Positions 41,200 to 50,525 are shown, numbered from the stretch's first letter. The stretch is 64,000 nucleotides of DNA from Paenibacillus sp. TCA20 (GCF_000732325.1 NZ_BBIW01000006.1:1-64000); one strand, 5' to 3'. Translations and numbers: made by a program. The notes: generated by a model not told the origin, from the sequence alone.

Positions 41200-41408
41200 T
41201 GCCGTTACTCCTCACCGTCTTTCTTGATAAGAGAACATCACCTGTTCGTATTCAGCTTACATCTATCCAGAATGAATGAACTATAGCGTTAGTTTTACGA
41301 TCTCAATCTATTTAGTGTACCGAACATCCCTGCTCTACATCAAGATGCCTGGTGGATTTCATTTCAGAATTGCTTCATTTATATGTAGATTGATCCTAAA
41401 ACGCAAAA

Positions 41409-41444
41409 AAAGGAGGTCATCTCATTGAAATGACTTCCTTTTGT
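41409..41444 (-). terminator. terminator after NlpA-type lipoprotein gene
   Basis: AAAAGGAAGTCAT and ATGACCTCCTTTT arms with a T run on the minus strand, 43 bp past the stop at 41487. Confidence 0.85.
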
Positions 41445-41486
41445 CGTTCTATACCCACTCAGGTTAACTTCTGCTCATAGATTGAA

Positions 41487-42329
41487 TTAATCTTCCATCC
41501 ATTCCGGCTCATCATAGCCTGGGAAATGCTCATCCAGCAGCTTCCTAAACTCGGTGGACTGAAAATGCTCCTTCAAGCTGCGGGCAAAGTTAGTGCCTTG
41601 ATCCTTACTGCGCACGACCAGCTGGTCCAAGAATTGACCTGGAACATCCTCAACATCAAGTGCCTCCTGCTCTGTAAGGCCTGCATCGACAGCAATATGC
41701 AGCGGGGCAGCAATAAGTGCTTCGTTCTTGATTCGATCGGAGAGCTGATCGATGGGTGCCTTTTCGAACTTCAAATTTTTTGGATTATCCGTGACATCTG
41801 TCTCTACAGACATCTCAGATAATGAAGCGCCTTTGCGGATGCCAATCAGATTCTCGTCCTCCAGCATCATCAGGGCACGGCTCTGCATCAAGGGTTCCTC
41901 CGGAATAATTACCGTCGTACCATCTGCAATCTGGTCATCGTCCTTGAATGTATTCGAATACAGCGCAAGCGGCTCGGTCGGAACACTGGTTAACGTCGTC
42001 AGCTGCTCCTTCCGATTATCCATGAATGTATTGATATACGCATCGATCGAACCTTCAGCAAGCTTCGTCGCTGCCTCTGATGGGTCTGTAATTTCTGTGA
42101 CCTGTAAGGTGTAGCCCTGCTTCTCAAACAGATCCTTGATCGTTTTGTCGATAAATTGCTTGCCTGCACCTTCAGTCCCGGCAATCACAATTTGCTGATC
42201 CTCATCGATATTTTCCTTGCTTATGTCGTTGCTGTTCTCCTCTACCAAATGATCACCACAAGCGGCGAGCAGCAAGCTAAGTACAGCGAGAAGTGCTAGT
42301 AGATGAAACTTCTTTTTCTTCATGTTCAT
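41487..42329 (-). CDS. NlpA/MetQ-type substrate-binding lipoprotein
   Basis: A 280-residue extracytoplasmic binding protein. MNMKKKKFHLLALLAVLSLLLAACGD ends in a lipobox (LLAAC). The remainder follows the NlpA fold: VIAGTEGAGKQFIDK, NTFMDNRKEQL, GIRKGASLSEM, LKFEKAPIDQL, and ALIAAPLHIAVDAGL. NlpA members bind methionine for the MetNI transporter, but no ATPase or permease gene lies next to it here, and this copy is divergent, so the ligand is uncertain. AGGGAGAATAG precedes the ATG. Confidence 0.75.
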   Translation of the reverse strand: MNMKKKKFHLLALLAVLSLLLAACGDHLVEENSNDISKENIDEDQQIVIAGTEGAGKQFIDKTIKDLFEKQGYTLQVTEITDPSEAATKLAEGSIDAYINTFMDNRKEQLTTLTSVPTEPLALYSNTFKDDDQIADGTTVIIPEEPLMQSRALMMLEDENLIGIRKGASLSEMSVETDVTDNPKNLKFEKAPIDQLSDRIKNEALIAAPLHIAVDAGLTEQEALDVEDVPGQFLDQLVVRSKDQGTNFARSLKEHFQSTEFRKLLDEHFPGYDEPEWMED

Positions 42330-42536
42330 GATGTCTATTCTCCCTTTTCTTCATACTCTTATAAGATTTCATACTTGAGCTCATTCTATGCATCATCATT
42401 TTACCACGAACAACCTCCACAACCCAGGCGATTCCGTGCAAACTTTACCTCTTGTGTGGTATATTAACCAGGATATCAAGAACTAAACGCTTGATGGATT
42501 TGCCGTATTTTTAACCGAACCAGGAGGCCTTAAGGC

Positions 42537-43571
42537 ATGCGAAAAAAAACGAATTATCAAGGTACAGAGGATGACTACAGCAACCGTCCACCGTCAGCCT
42601 CGAACACCAGATCACATAAAGGCAGCAAAGGACAGGCTTCAAGCTTCAAAGGATCAGCCAAATCCACTTCGAAAAAGCCTGCTTCGATTCCATCGGTGCC
42701 TGTCAAGAGCTACATCGTCCAAGAAGACGCTGAGCTGCTCCCCTACCTGCTGGCGAACTTATCCAATAAAAGCCGTAATTCAATCAAGGCACTATTGTCC
42801 CGCGGTCAGATTTCCGTTGATGGAAAGACGATAACGGCCTTTAATCATCCATTAACCAAAGGGATGACCGTAGCAGTAGATCAGGAGAAAAAAGAAGAAG
42901 CACCTCCCCTCATCGGCCTGACGATTCTGCATGAGGATGAGGACATTATCATCGTAAATAAGGATTCTGGCTTGCTGTCTGTAGCTTCCGACAAAGAACA
43001 AGAGCTTACAGCCTATCGTCAGCTGACGGCCCATGTACGTGTATCGCATCCGGCTAACCGAATCTTTATCGTTCATCGCCTTGATCGGGATACCTCAGGA
43101 GTGATGATGTTCGCCAAGAGCGAAGCCATTCAGCAGTCTCTCCAAAATGCTTGGCGTGATGCGGTCGAAGAACGAACCTATGTTGCGCTTGTGGAAGGTA
43201 AGGTCAAGCAGGAGCAGGGCACGATTACCTCCTATCTAAAAGAAAGCAAGACACTCAAGATGTATTCCACTCCCTATGCAAATGATGGGCAGAAGGCCGT
43301 TACTCATTTCAAAACACTGCAAACCAGCAACGACTATTCATTGCTTGATATTCAGCTCGAGACCGGGCGCAAGAATCAGATCCGGGTTCATATGGAGGAA
43401 CTGGGACATCCGGTTGTCGGTGACAAGAAATATGGCGCTAAGGGACGAGGCATCGGCCGACTTGCGCTGCACGCCAGAGTGCTTGCCTTTACTCATCCGG
43501 GGACAGGGAAGCAAATGCGGTTCGAAACACCGATTCCCAAAGCTTTTCTCAGACCTTTTCCACCAAAGTGA
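42537..43571 (+). CDS. RluA family RNA pseudouridine synthase
   Basis: A 344-residue enzyme that isomerises uridine in rRNA or tRNA. A basic Ser/Lys-rich N-terminal tail (1-55) leads into an S4-like RNA-binding domain (LPYLLANLSNKSRNSIKALLSRGQISVDG, about 68-97). Then comes the catalytic domain with HRLDRDTSG (catalytic Asp183) and ETGRKNQIRVH. The order is that of RluD/YjbO-type proteins. The long polar tail is unusual. AGGAGGCC precedes the ATG. The target site cannot be told. Confidence 0.9.
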   Translation: MRKKTNYQGTEDDYSNRPPSASNTRSHKGSKGQASSFKGSAKSTSKKPASIPSVPVKSYIVQEDAELLPYLLANLSNKSRNSIKALLSRGQISVDGKTITAFNHPLTKGMTVAVDQEKKEEAPPLIGLTILHEDEDIIIVNKDSGLLSVASDKEQELTAYRQLTAHVRVSHPANRIFIVHRLDRDTSGVMMFAKSEAIQQSLQNAWRDAVEERTYVALVEGKVKQEQGTITSYLKESKTLKMYSTPYANDGQKAVTHFKTLQTSNDYSLLDIQLETGRKNQIRVHMEELGHPVVGDKKYGAKGRGIGRLALHARVLAFTHPGTGKQMRFETPIPKAFLRPFPPK

Positions 43572-43744
43572 TCTCAGCTGGTAGCATTATACCGTTTCGC
43601 ATCCACCTTATGCGATTAGTGAAATGGATTCCTTCCAACACCATATTTACTTATGCTTCCTCTTTAATTCCCAGCTATTCTGGGTAAAGTATGTACAGGA
43701 CTGTACATGTTACTAGCGATACTCGGGACAGGAGGCAAGCATTC

Positions 43745-44617
43745 ATGGCACTTACACCAGAACAGCGCATTGAGCTGCACGGGTTCAACAATCTGACCAA
43801 ATCCCTCAGCTTCAATATGTATGATGTGTGCTACACCAAGACCAAGGAAGAACGCGAAGCTTACATCGAATATATTGATGAACAATATAATGCAGACCGC
43901 TTGACACAGATACTGACGAATGTATCCCATATTATTGGAGCGCACGTGCTTAATGTGGCGAAGCAGGACTACATCCCTCAAGGGGCAAGCGTAACACTAC
44001 TCGTCTCGGAAGGTCCAGTAGGCGATGCTGAAGAAGAATCGTTCGAAGAGTCACCTGGTCCGCTTCCGGATCATGTGGTGATGCATTTGGACAAGAGTCA
44101 TATTACGGTTCACACCTACCCGGAGTTCCATCCCTATGAAGGAATCAGTACCTTCCGAGCTGATATTGACGTATCCACTTGTGGAGAGATTTCACCGCTG
44201 AAGGCGCTGAATTATCTCATTCATTCGTTTGATACGGATATCATGACGATCGATTACCGTGTACGCGGATTTACCCGTGATATTGATGGGAACAAGCTGT
44301 TTATTGATCATGACATCAGCTCCATTCAGAACTACATTCCATCCAGTATTCAGCAGCAATTTGATATGATTGACATCAACGTGTATCAGCACCATATTTT
44401 TCACACCAAATGCAAACTGAAAGAATTTGATCTCAACAACTATTTGTTCGGTTATACGAAGGACAAGCTGAGTGCAGAGGAACAACAGGAAATTACGGAA
44501 CAGCTCAAAACAGAGATGGACGAAATTTATTATGGCATCAATATGGATGCCGGTGTCATAGACGAGAATGCAGAAGAGGATTTTATATACCAACGGGCAG
44601 TCGATATGGATACATGA
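43745..44617 (+). CDS. speD: S-adenosylmethionine decarboxylase proenzyme (E. coli type)
   Basis: A 290-residue class 1a Spe[15 protein letters not shown] contains the autocleavage site; Ser118 becomes the pyruvoyl group, and [43 protein letters not shown] is the second conserved block. It supplies decarboxylated SAM for spermidine synthesis. The ATG at 43745 follows CAGGAGGC; the frame extends 18 codons upstream but without support. It is longer than the small SpeH-type enzyme of B. subtilis. No speE gene lies nearby, and a bidirectional terminator follows. Confidence 0.93.
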   Translation: MALTPEQRIELHGFNNLTKSLSFNMYDVCYTKTKEEREAYIEYIDEQYNADRLTQILTNVSHIIGAHVLNVAKQDYIPQGASVTLLVSEGPVGDAEEESFEESPGPLPDHVVMHLDKSHITVHTYPEFHPYEGISTFRADIDVSTCGEISPLKALNYLIHSFDTDIMTIDYRVRGFTRDIDGNKLFIDHDISSIQNYIPSSIQQQFDMIDINVYQHHIFHTKCKLKEFDLNNYLFGYTKDKLSAEEQQEITEQLKTEMDEIYYGINMDAGVIDENAEEDFIYQRAVDMDT

Positions 44618-44624
44618 CATTGAG

Positions 44625-44684
44625 CAAAAAAAGGACAGCATCGCCGAAAGTCTAGGAATTTCGGTGCCTGCTGTCCTTTTTATA
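44625..44684. terminator. bidirectional terminator speD / small acidic protein
   Basis: AAAAAGGACAGCA and TGCTGTCCTTTTT arms, with CCGAAA/TTTCGG inside, serve both convergent genes. Confidence 0.9.
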
Positions 44685-44686
44685 TT

Positions 44687-45022
44687 TTAACCACGCAAGA
44701 ACCTCACAGCAAACTTGGCGGCTTCATGCACCTCTTGCACAAAAGCTCTGTTTTCCTTCTCCCACTCCTGCTCATCGTCCAAGGCAATTTCCTCTATGAA
44801 TTCGTTTAACAGCTCAGCCAGCTCTTTTTTGCCAGGGGCTTTGCCAGCGCCTTTACCTCTAAGCAGCTTGACTACAGAGCGAACGACGCCAAGACTCTCT
44901 TTAATGTAGGGATATTCGTCATGATCCCAAGCCTTCGGGTTGTCCATATCCAGAAATACAATCCATTGATCAAGTAAGTCGGCTGCTTTTTTAGATGTCA
45001 TTTGTACCATAATATTCTTCAT
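44687..45022 (-). CDS. small helical hypothetical protein
   Basis: A 111-residue helical soluble protein opening MKNIMVQMTSKKAADLLDQWIVFLDMDNPKAW and ending VQEVHEAAKFAVRFLRG. A basic, Gly/Lys-rich loop (GKGAGKAPGKKE) separates two acidic helical parts. The DDEQEW-type acidic stretch and the overall size suggest a small Firmicute-specific family I do not recognise. GAAGGAGAG precedes the ATG. It is a single gene with its own terminator. Confidence 0.6.
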   Translation of the reverse strand: MKNIMVQMTSKKAADLLDQWIVFLDMDNPKAWDHDEYPYIKESLGVVRSVVKLLRGKGAGKAPGKKELAELLNEFIEEIALDDEQEWEKENRAFVQEVHEAAKFAVRFLRG

Positions 45023-45235
45023 TTCTCTCCTTCAAAGTTTCCTTGTCCTAACGATAACCGTTGATTATGAAAGTAGCAAGTTCCGTTTGACAGCTCTTGC
45101 ATATATCCGCGCACCGAGTGGAAGTATAAACCAAGTTGACGTAGGACTCCTTTTTATTTAAAATAAAGTTGTTAAGAGGTATTAACATTTAATATATTTA
45201 AACAAATTTGCAACAGGACTTGAGGTGATTGATTC

Positions 45236-45679
45236 GTGAAACACGAATTACTGTCTAAACTAATGAGCGGCTACATGACGAACTTTGTGGTGAAATATGC
45301 CAAGATTTTGGACAACGATCTCACCTCCTCGCAATACTTCATCCTCCAAACTTTGGCTTGGGAAGGTCCTCAGACTTCAACCTATTTCGCAGGACAGCTG
45401 GATGTAACCATGCCGGCAATTACGAATCTGACCAATAAACTCGTCAATAAAGGGTATATTGAGCGGCGGAGTGCTGAATCCGACAGACGTAAGGTTATAC
45501 TGCATATTACGGATCAAGGGATGGCCTTCGAACAGAAAATGCTGGATAAGTACAAGGAGCTTACGGATGGATTATGGTCCGAGTTCTCAGAAGAAGAGAT
45601 GGATCTGCTTATCGCTTCGTATCAGAAGATGCTTAAGCATTTGAATCAACCAAAGGACCCATCTCAGTCTGACAATTAA
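45236..45679 (+). CDS. MarR family transcriptional regulator
   Basis: A 147-residue winged-helix regulator. The DNA-binding segment is YFAGQLDVTMPAITNLTNKLVNKGYIERRSAESDRRKVILHITDQG, the standard MarR wing with DRR-K. It would form a dimer and likely represses its own operon in response to a small phenolic or oxidant. GTG start after TGAGGTGATTG. Two SDR genes follow 23 and 25 bp apart, forming a probable three-gene unit, so it most likely controls them. Confidence 0.9.
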   Translation: MKHELLSKLMSGYMTNFVVKYAKILDNDLTSSQYFILQTLAWEGPQTSTYFAGQLDVTMPAITNLTNKLVNKGYIERRSAESDRRKVILHITDQGMAFEQKMLDKYKELTDGLWSEFSEEEMDLLIASYQKMLKHLNQPKDPSQSDN

Positions 45680-45701
45680 ATTAATTTAGGAGGAACATAT
45701 C

Positions 45702-46454
45702 ATGGGAAGATTAGATAATAAAGTAGCCATTATTACAGGTGCAGCCGGCGGTATGGGTAAGGCAGACGCGCTTCTTTTTGCTAAGGAAGGGGCTAAAGTA
45801 GCCATTACAGACCTTCAGGAAGACAAAATCCAGGAAGTTGTAGCCGAAATTACAGCAGCTGGCGGAGAAGCGATTGGATTCAAGCATGATGTTACGTCCG
45901 AAGAAGGCTGGATCAACATTGTGAATGAAACCGTTACCAAGTTTGGGAAGATCGATATTCTTGTCAATAACGCTGGTGTGTCCAACGCGACTCCTTTTTT
46001 GGATCTTACGGTTGAAGGATTCGAAAAAACCATGTCCATCAATGTGACCAGCATTTTCCTAGGTCAGAAGTATGTCATTCCACATATGATCGAAGCTGGG
46101 GGCGGCTCCATCGTGAACATCTCTTCGATCGCTGGTCTGACAGGCGGCAGCGGCGCAGGTCCATATACTGCAAGTAAAGGCGCTGTGCGGATGCTGACCA
46201 AGGCGACGGCAGTGGATTATGCGAAGCACAATATCCGTGCCAACTCCGTTCACCCGGGTTATATCGAAACACCGATGACTGTCGATATGTTCAAGGACGA
46301 GCGCATGACACAATGGTTCCAGTCTCAAACTCCGCTCCCTCGTCTTGGTAAAGCAGAGGATATCGCTAACGGCGTATTGTTCCTGGCATCGGATGAATCC
46401 TCCTATATTACTGGAGTGGAGCTGCCCATCGACGGAGGCTATTTCGCAAAATAA
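45702..46454 (+). CDS. short-chain dehydrogenase/reductase (SDR)
   Basis: A 250-residue classical SDR. The Rossmann motif is TGAAGGMGKADA, NNAG follows at about 86-89, the catalytic Ser is in INISSIAG, and YTASKGA carries the YxxxK pair. The C-terminus SYITGVELPIDGGY is typical of 3-oxoacyl-reductase/glucose dehydrogenase-like SDRs. GGAGGAACATATC precedes the ATG. The adjacent SDR is related but clearly different; together they may act sequentially on one substrate. The substrate is unknown. Confidence 0.9.
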   Translation: MGRLDNKVAIITGAAGGMGKADALLFAKEGAKVAITDLQEDKIQEVVAEITAAGGEAIGFKHDVTSEEGWINIVNETVTKFGKIDILVNNAGVSNATPFLDLTVEGFEKTMSINVTSIFLGQKYVIPHMIEAGGGSIVNISSIAGLTGGSGAGPYTASKGAVRMLTKATAVDYAKHNIRANSVHPGYIETPMTVDMFKDERMTQWFQSQTPLPRLGKAEDIANGVLFLASDESSYITGVELPIDGGYFAK

Positions 46455-46479
46455 TTCTACGTAAAGGGAGTGTTCAATA

Positions 46480-47238
46480 ATGTCTAATGATAAACAAATC
46501 GCAGTCATCACAGGCGCTGGAAGCGGAATCGGCAGAGCGAGCAGTGTCCAGCTTGCGAAGGACGGTTATACCGTTGTACTCGTCGATTATAATACGGAAT
46601 CCGGAGAAGAGACGCTTCGTCTGATCAAGGAACAAGGCGGCGAAGGTATCTTCGTTCAGGCCGATGTTTCCAAGAGTGAGGATGTACAGAACTATGTGAA
46701 TGAAGCTGTTCAAGCCTTTGGACGAATTGACTTCTTCTTCAATAACGCCGGAATTGTACAGAAATTCTCCATGTTTGATGATATCGAGGAAGCTGAATTC
46801 GACCGCATCATGTCGGTTAACGTGAAGGGCTGCTTCCTTGGGATGAAATATGTTCTGAAGGTAATGAAGGATCAGGGAAGCGGACATATTCTCAATACCG
46901 CTTCTACAGCTGGAATTCGCAGCGAGCATAGTGCGGCTGCCTATTCTGCAAGCAAGCACGCGGTTGTGGGACTTACCAAATCCGCCGCTATGGAATATGT
47001 CAAAAAAGGAATCCGCGTGAATGCTATTTGCCCAGGCGGAGTAAACACTGCCTTGACGCAAAGTGTTGCTGCATCATTCCAGCAAGGCGGGTATGTTCCT
47101 GAAGAGCTGTCCAATATGAGAATGGGACGCCCTGCGGAGTCGAACGAAATCTCCGGTGTCGTCTCGTTCATGGCATCACCTGCCTCCAGTTATATGACAG
47201 GCTCAATTGTAACGGTGGATGGCGGCCTCACTCTTTAA
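46480..47238 (+). CDS. short-chain dehydrogenase/reductase (SDR)
   Basis: A 252-residue classical SDR. TGAGSGIGRASS is the NAD(P) motif, NNAGIVQ follows, the catalytic Ser is in NTASTAG and the YSASKHA block holds YxxxK. It ends SYMTGSIVTVDGG. AAAGGGAGTG precedes the ATG. It is the last gene of the MarR-SDR-SDR unit and is followed by a terminator. The exact alcohol or ketone substrate is unknown. Confidence 0.9.
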   Translation: MSNDKQIAVITGAGSGIGRASSVQLAKDGYTVVLVDYNTESGEETLRLIKEQGGEGIFVQADVSKSEDVQNYVNEAVQAFGRIDFFFNNAGIVQKFSMFDDIEEAEFDRIMSVNVKGCFLGMKYVLKVMKDQGSGHILNTASTAGIRSEHSAAAYSASKHAVVGLTKSAAMEYVKKGIRVNAICPGGVNTALTQSVAASFQQGGYVPEELSNMRMGRPAESNEISGVVSFMASPASSYMTGSIVTVDGGLTL

Positions 47239-47261
47239 TTTTGTGCATACTTCGTATAGAT

Positions 47262-47296
47262 GGCTGTATCTGCATTAAGCAGGTGCAGCCTTTCTT
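47262..47296 (+). terminator. terminator of the MarR-SDR-SDR operon
   Basis: GGCTGTATCTGC and GCAGGTGCAGCC arms around ATTAA, then TTTCTT. Confidence 0.8.
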
Positions 47297-47377
47297 CGTG
47301 TATGCTAAGAGATTCTGCAGCTAAAATAGACTATAATAGAATGTGTGTTGTTATTACGAGAGGAGTGCTGAGTAGAC

Positions 47378-47938
47378 ATGGATTATACTTCGAACCCGAA
47401 CAACTGGTTCCATGGAAATAAGGTTCGGCTTGCCGCAGCGATTCAGCAGGATGCGCAAACACTTGCAGGTTATACAGAAGACTATGAATATTTGAGGAAT
47501 TTGGACACGGATTATGCGGTTCCACAAACGGTTCAGGAGAATGAACCTAAGAGTGCACGGATGGATCACGGTGTTGAATTTATGCTGCGTACGATTGATG
47601 AAGACCGCCTTATCGGCTTTGTCGCCCTGCACAGCATCGAGTGGAACAATCAGTCGGCGAGACTTGCCATCGGTATTGGCAAGGCAAAGGACCGCAACAA
47701 AGGATACGGCAGCGATGCACTTCAGCTCATATTGCGCTATGCTTTTTACGAACTGAATCTGAGCCGGGTCAGTCTGGATGTCATTTCGTATAACGAGATT
47801 GCCTATCATGCCTATAAGAAGGCCGGTTTCGTGGAAGAGGGGCGCATGCGCCAAGCCGTTCTGCGCGGAGGTCAGAAGTACGATCGAATCATGATGGGCC
47901 TGCTGAGAGAAGAATGGGTAGCTCGCCAGCCATCCTGA
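47378..47938 (+). CDS. GNAT family N-acetyltransferase (RimJ/RimL type)
   Basis: A 186-residue acetyltransferase. VRLAAAIQQDAQTLAGYTED opens it, and SARLAIGIGKAKDRNKGYGSDALQLILRYAF holds the acetyl-CoA loop. VSLDVISYNEIAYHAYKKAGFVEEGRMRQAVLRGGQKYDRIMMGLL is the typical SpeG/RimJ-like ending. The EEGRMRQAVL end also suits some diamine or peptide N-acetylating members. AGAGGAGTGC precedes the ATG. It lies downstream of the SDR operon but behind its terminator, so it is transcribed separately. Confidence 0.9.
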   Translation: MDYTSNPNNWFHGNKVRLAAAIQQDAQTLAGYTEDYEYLRNLDTDYAVPQTVQENEPKSARMDHGVEFMLRTIDEDRLIGFVALHSIEWNNQSARLAIGIGKAKDRNKGYGSDALQLILRYAFYELNLSRVSLDVISYNEIAYHAYKKAGFVEEGRMRQAVLRGGQKYDRIMMGLLREEWVARQPS

Positions 47939-47972
47939 TCCCCCATGAGACTCCAGCCATTATGCGATATTA

Positions 47973-48024
47973 GAAAAAGATAGATACAGCATATTCGGTT
48001 ATATGCCATATCTATCTTTTTTTT
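47973..48024. terminator. bidirectional terminator between two GNAT genes
   Basis: AAAAAGATAGATA and TATCTATCTTTTT arms with an inner GCATAT/ATATGC. Confidence 0.88.
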
Positions 48025-48044
48025 GGTTTGCTTCTACCCGTTAA

Positions 48045-48332
48045 TTAAACCAGCACATCCTGCAACTCTGTATGCTTATCCATCGCACTGCTGGCAAAAG
48101 AACACATCGGGACAACCTTTAACTCATTGTCTCGTGCATATTGGACGACTTGCTTCACCAGGTCAACTCCCACGCCTTCACCCCGAAGCTCTTCTGACAC
48201 GAAGGTATGGGTAATCATGATGACGCCCGGTCCCTCCCCGCCTTCACTTCCTGGCTCAAATCCGATCGTCGCCGCCTTCTCGCCATTCTGCTCTACGTAG
48301 AATTCATTGGCTCCCTGCAATATTTCGCTCAT
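48045..48332 (-). CDS. small GNAT-like acetyltransferase (YjdJ/GCN5 mini type)
   Basis: A 95-residue single-domain protein of the small Acetyltransf_CG group (PF14542). YVEQNGEKAATIGFEP is the N-terminal strand pair, ITHTFVSEELRGEGVGVDLVKQVVQYARDN the acetyl-CoA loop, and VVPMCSFASSAMDKH carries the conserved Cys of this group. These mini-GNATs lack the usual N- and C-terminal parts. The ATG at 48332 has GAGAGGAG upstream. The target is unknown. Confidence 0.88.
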   Translation of the reverse strand: MSEILQGANEFYVEQNGEKAATIGFEPGSEGGEGPGVIMITHTFVSEELRGEGVGVDLVKQVVQYARDNELKVVPMCSFASSAMDKHTELQDVLV

Positions 48333-48529
48333 GATATGCATCTCCTCTCTATGTGCGTCTCTCAGACGATCGTGCATTTAAACATTCCTACATACTTCTT
48401 ACACTGCTTCATCTAAAAATGACGCACGATCTAATGATTTACATAGCTTGCCAAGATTCTATGAAATTTATAATGAAATTGTTTTGATTCAAAATCCGCC
48501 TATCCGCCATTTTTCTGCGATATAGCCGG

Positions 48530-49594
48530 TTAATTGTCCATCCCATTCGGGTAAACCATGATCTTAAGACTCCCACTCTTATTATGAATAGCCCGCTCCA
48601 TTGCCTCCTGAGTCTCTTCCAAGGCATAGCGGTCGGTAATGAGTGTGTCTACTGGAATATCACCTGAAGCAAGGAACTTGATCCCATCCGGATAAGTGTT
48701 CGCATAACGGAATACACCGTAGATGTCGATCTCATTATCTGCGATGAATGGAACGTTCAGCGGAATTTCATCCTGAGCTGGAAGGCCGACAATGACGAGC
48801 CTGCCCCCGCGGCGCAGTGAAGACAGCGCTGAACTCAGTGCCCTTGGACTCCCTGCGGTCTCCCAAGCTGTATCTACACCGATTCCACCGGTAAGCTCTT
48901 TGATCTTGGCATTGGCATCCACTTGCGTTACGTTAATGGCATGTGTAGCTCCCAGCTCAAGCGCTGCCTGAAGCCGAATATCCTCTAGATCGGTAACGAT
49001 AATCTGGCTCGCACCGAAGGATTTGGCTGCAGCTACCGCCATCAGGCCGACGGGCCCCATCCCCATAATGGCAACCGTCCCGCCAGGCTTAAGCTGACAG
49101 CGATTCGCAGCATGAATTCCTACTGAGAACGGCTCCACAAGTGCCGCTGCTTCATAAGATAGCTTATCCGGAATGGGAAATACGAAATCCTCCCGAATCG
49201 CTAAGTACTGAACGAACGCACCGTCTATAGGAGGAGTCGCTAGAAATTCAACATCAGGACAGAGATTATATCTGCCCTCTTTACAATAACGGCATCTGCC
49301 GCAGGTTACTCCAGGCTCAATAGCTACGCGGTCTCCTGTCTTCACACGCTTCACAAGATCCCCGGTCTCTACAATAATTCCTGCACATTCGTGTCCCAGT
49401 ATAATCGGCTTCTCTACAACGAATCGCCCAATTCTGCCATGCTCATAATAATGCACATCTGAACCGCACACCCCAACCGCCATAATCTTGACAAGCACCT
49501 CGTTGGGCTTCACCTCTGGTATAGGCAGCTCCTTGAGCTCAATGTGACCTGGCTTCTCCATAATTGCTGCTTTCATTAACTTTACGTTCTCCAT
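48530..49594 (-). CDS. zinc-dependent medium-chain dehydrogenase (YjmD-like)
   Basis: A 354-residue MDR-type dehydrogenase similar to sorbitol/L-threonine dehydrogenases. The catalytic zinc region is GVCGSDVHYYEHG with GHECAG, the structural zinc site is CGRCRYCKEGRYNLC, and AIMGMGPVGLM is the NAD site. B. subtilis has a zinc dehydrogenase (YjmD) in its hexuronate cluster beside uxuA and uxuB, so context supports a galacturonate or altronate-type role. The ATG at 49594 follows AAGGAG. It is divergent from the GntR gene across the palindrome. Confidence 0.88.
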   Translation of the reverse strand: MENVKLMKAAIMEKPGHIELKELPIPEVKPNEVLVKIMAVGVCGSDVHYYEHGRIGRFVVEKPIILGHECAGIIVETGDLVKRVKTGDRVAIEPGVTCGRCRYCKEGRYNLCPDVEFLATPPIDGAFVQYLAIREDFVFPIPDKLSYEAAALVEPFSVGIHAANRCQLKPGGTVAIMGMGPVGLMAVAAAKSFGASQIIVTDLEDIRLQAALELGATHAINVTQVDANAKIKELTGGIGVDTAWETAGSPRALSSALSSLRRGGRLVIVGLPAQDEIPLNVPFIADNEIDIYGVFRYANTYPDGIKFLASGDIPVDTLITDRYALEETQEAMERAIHNKSGSLKIMVYPNGMDN

Positions 49595-49770
49595 ATTAGG
49601 CACTCTCCTTGGTCATTTGAATTGAAAGGAAATAAAATGAACGCGGTTACATAAATTACGGCTCGTTACTCCCAATAATCAGGTAGTACAGCTAAATATC
49701 ACAGCTCATCTAACCTGACCCACTACTTATTTCCAAATTTTCAGTGGCAAAAAAGAGATCTTCCTCTTTC

Positions 49771-49796
49771 ATACTACCATACTTGTATGGTAGTAT
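49771..49796. promoter_or_regulatory. near-perfect 26-bp palindrome, likely GntR operator
   Basis: ATACTACCATAC and GTATGGTAGTAT form 12-bp perfect arms with two bases (TT) between. It lies 27 bases before the GntR start and in the divergent gap to the dehydrogenase. Site length and symmetry fit a FadR/UxuR-type dimer. Confidence 0.72.
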
Positions 49797-49822
49797 GGTG
49801 AAGAAATGAGGTGAAATTTTAA

Positions 49823-50503
49823 ATGGATTTACATATTCGTCCTCAACCGACTTCGACAAGAGAAGCCGTATACGACGCTTTGAAGGACCAAATCTTGAAT
49901 TTTGACCTCATTCCGGGAACAAGCATATCCGAGAAAGAAATTGCATTAGCTTTTAATGTCAGTCGTACACCTGTACGAGAGAGCTTTCTCAGACTGGCTG
50001 GAGAAGGACTGCTTGATGTGTATCCCCAGCGCGGTACGATGGTATCTCTTATCGACCTATCTCTCGTTGAGGAGGCCCGCTTCATGAGAGAGCAGCTGGA
50101 ATGCGCTGTCATAAGCCTTGCGTGTCATCAATTCTCGAAAGTGGACATTGCTGAGCTTGAGCTGCTGCTTGTTAGACAGCGTGCTTCCATGGAAGCACAG
50201 GATAACAAATCCATGTTTGAGCTTGATGAAGCCTTTCATCGCACCTTATTTACAAGATGCAGCAAGAGTAATACTTGGGCAGCAATGCAGCAAATGAACG
50301 TCCATATGAATCGTATCCGCAAGCTGCGTCTTGCAGCAGATCATGACTGGCAGCATATTTATGATCAGCATCAGCAGATGGTCGATTCCATTTCCAGACA
50401 GGATGAGGAGCGTGCGGTAAATCTCATGAAGGACCATATGAACCTGGCGATTCATGATGAACGTTTCTTAAGAGAGAAATTTCCAACTTATTTTAAACCT
50501 TGA
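49823..50503 (+). CDS. GntR family regulator (FadR/FCD type)
   Basis: A 226-residue regulator. The N-terminal wHTH contains EKEIALAFNVSRTPVRESFLRLAGEGLLDVYPQRGTMVS, and the C-terminal FCD domain has ELDEAFHRTLFTRCS and later helical metal-ligand His residues (HQQMVDS, DHMNLAIHD). FCD domains commonly bind carboxylic acids, and ligands of UxuR/ExuR-like members are hexuronate derivatives. Genes uxuA and uxuB follow 22 bp later and overlap each other, so it very likely controls this operon from the palindrome upstream. GAGGTGAAA precedes the ATG. Confidence 0.9.
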   Translation: MDLHIRPQPTSTREAVYDALKDQILNFDLIPGTSISEKEIALAFNVSRTPVRESFLRLAGEGLLDVYPQRGTMVSLIDLSLVEEARFMREQLECAVISLACHQFSKVDIAELELLLVRQRASMEAQDNKSMFELDEAFHRTLFTRCSKSNTWAAMQQMNVHMNRIRKLRLAADHDWQHIYDQHQQMVDSISRQDEERAVNLMKDHMNLAIHDERFLREKFPTYFKP

Positions 50504-50525
50504 CCAATGAAAGGTGGCTGCTAAC

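Noticed and set aside
46059..47061. Minus-strand open frames of 150 and 195 residues
   Set aside because: They lie antisense to the two SDR genes and have no start signal.
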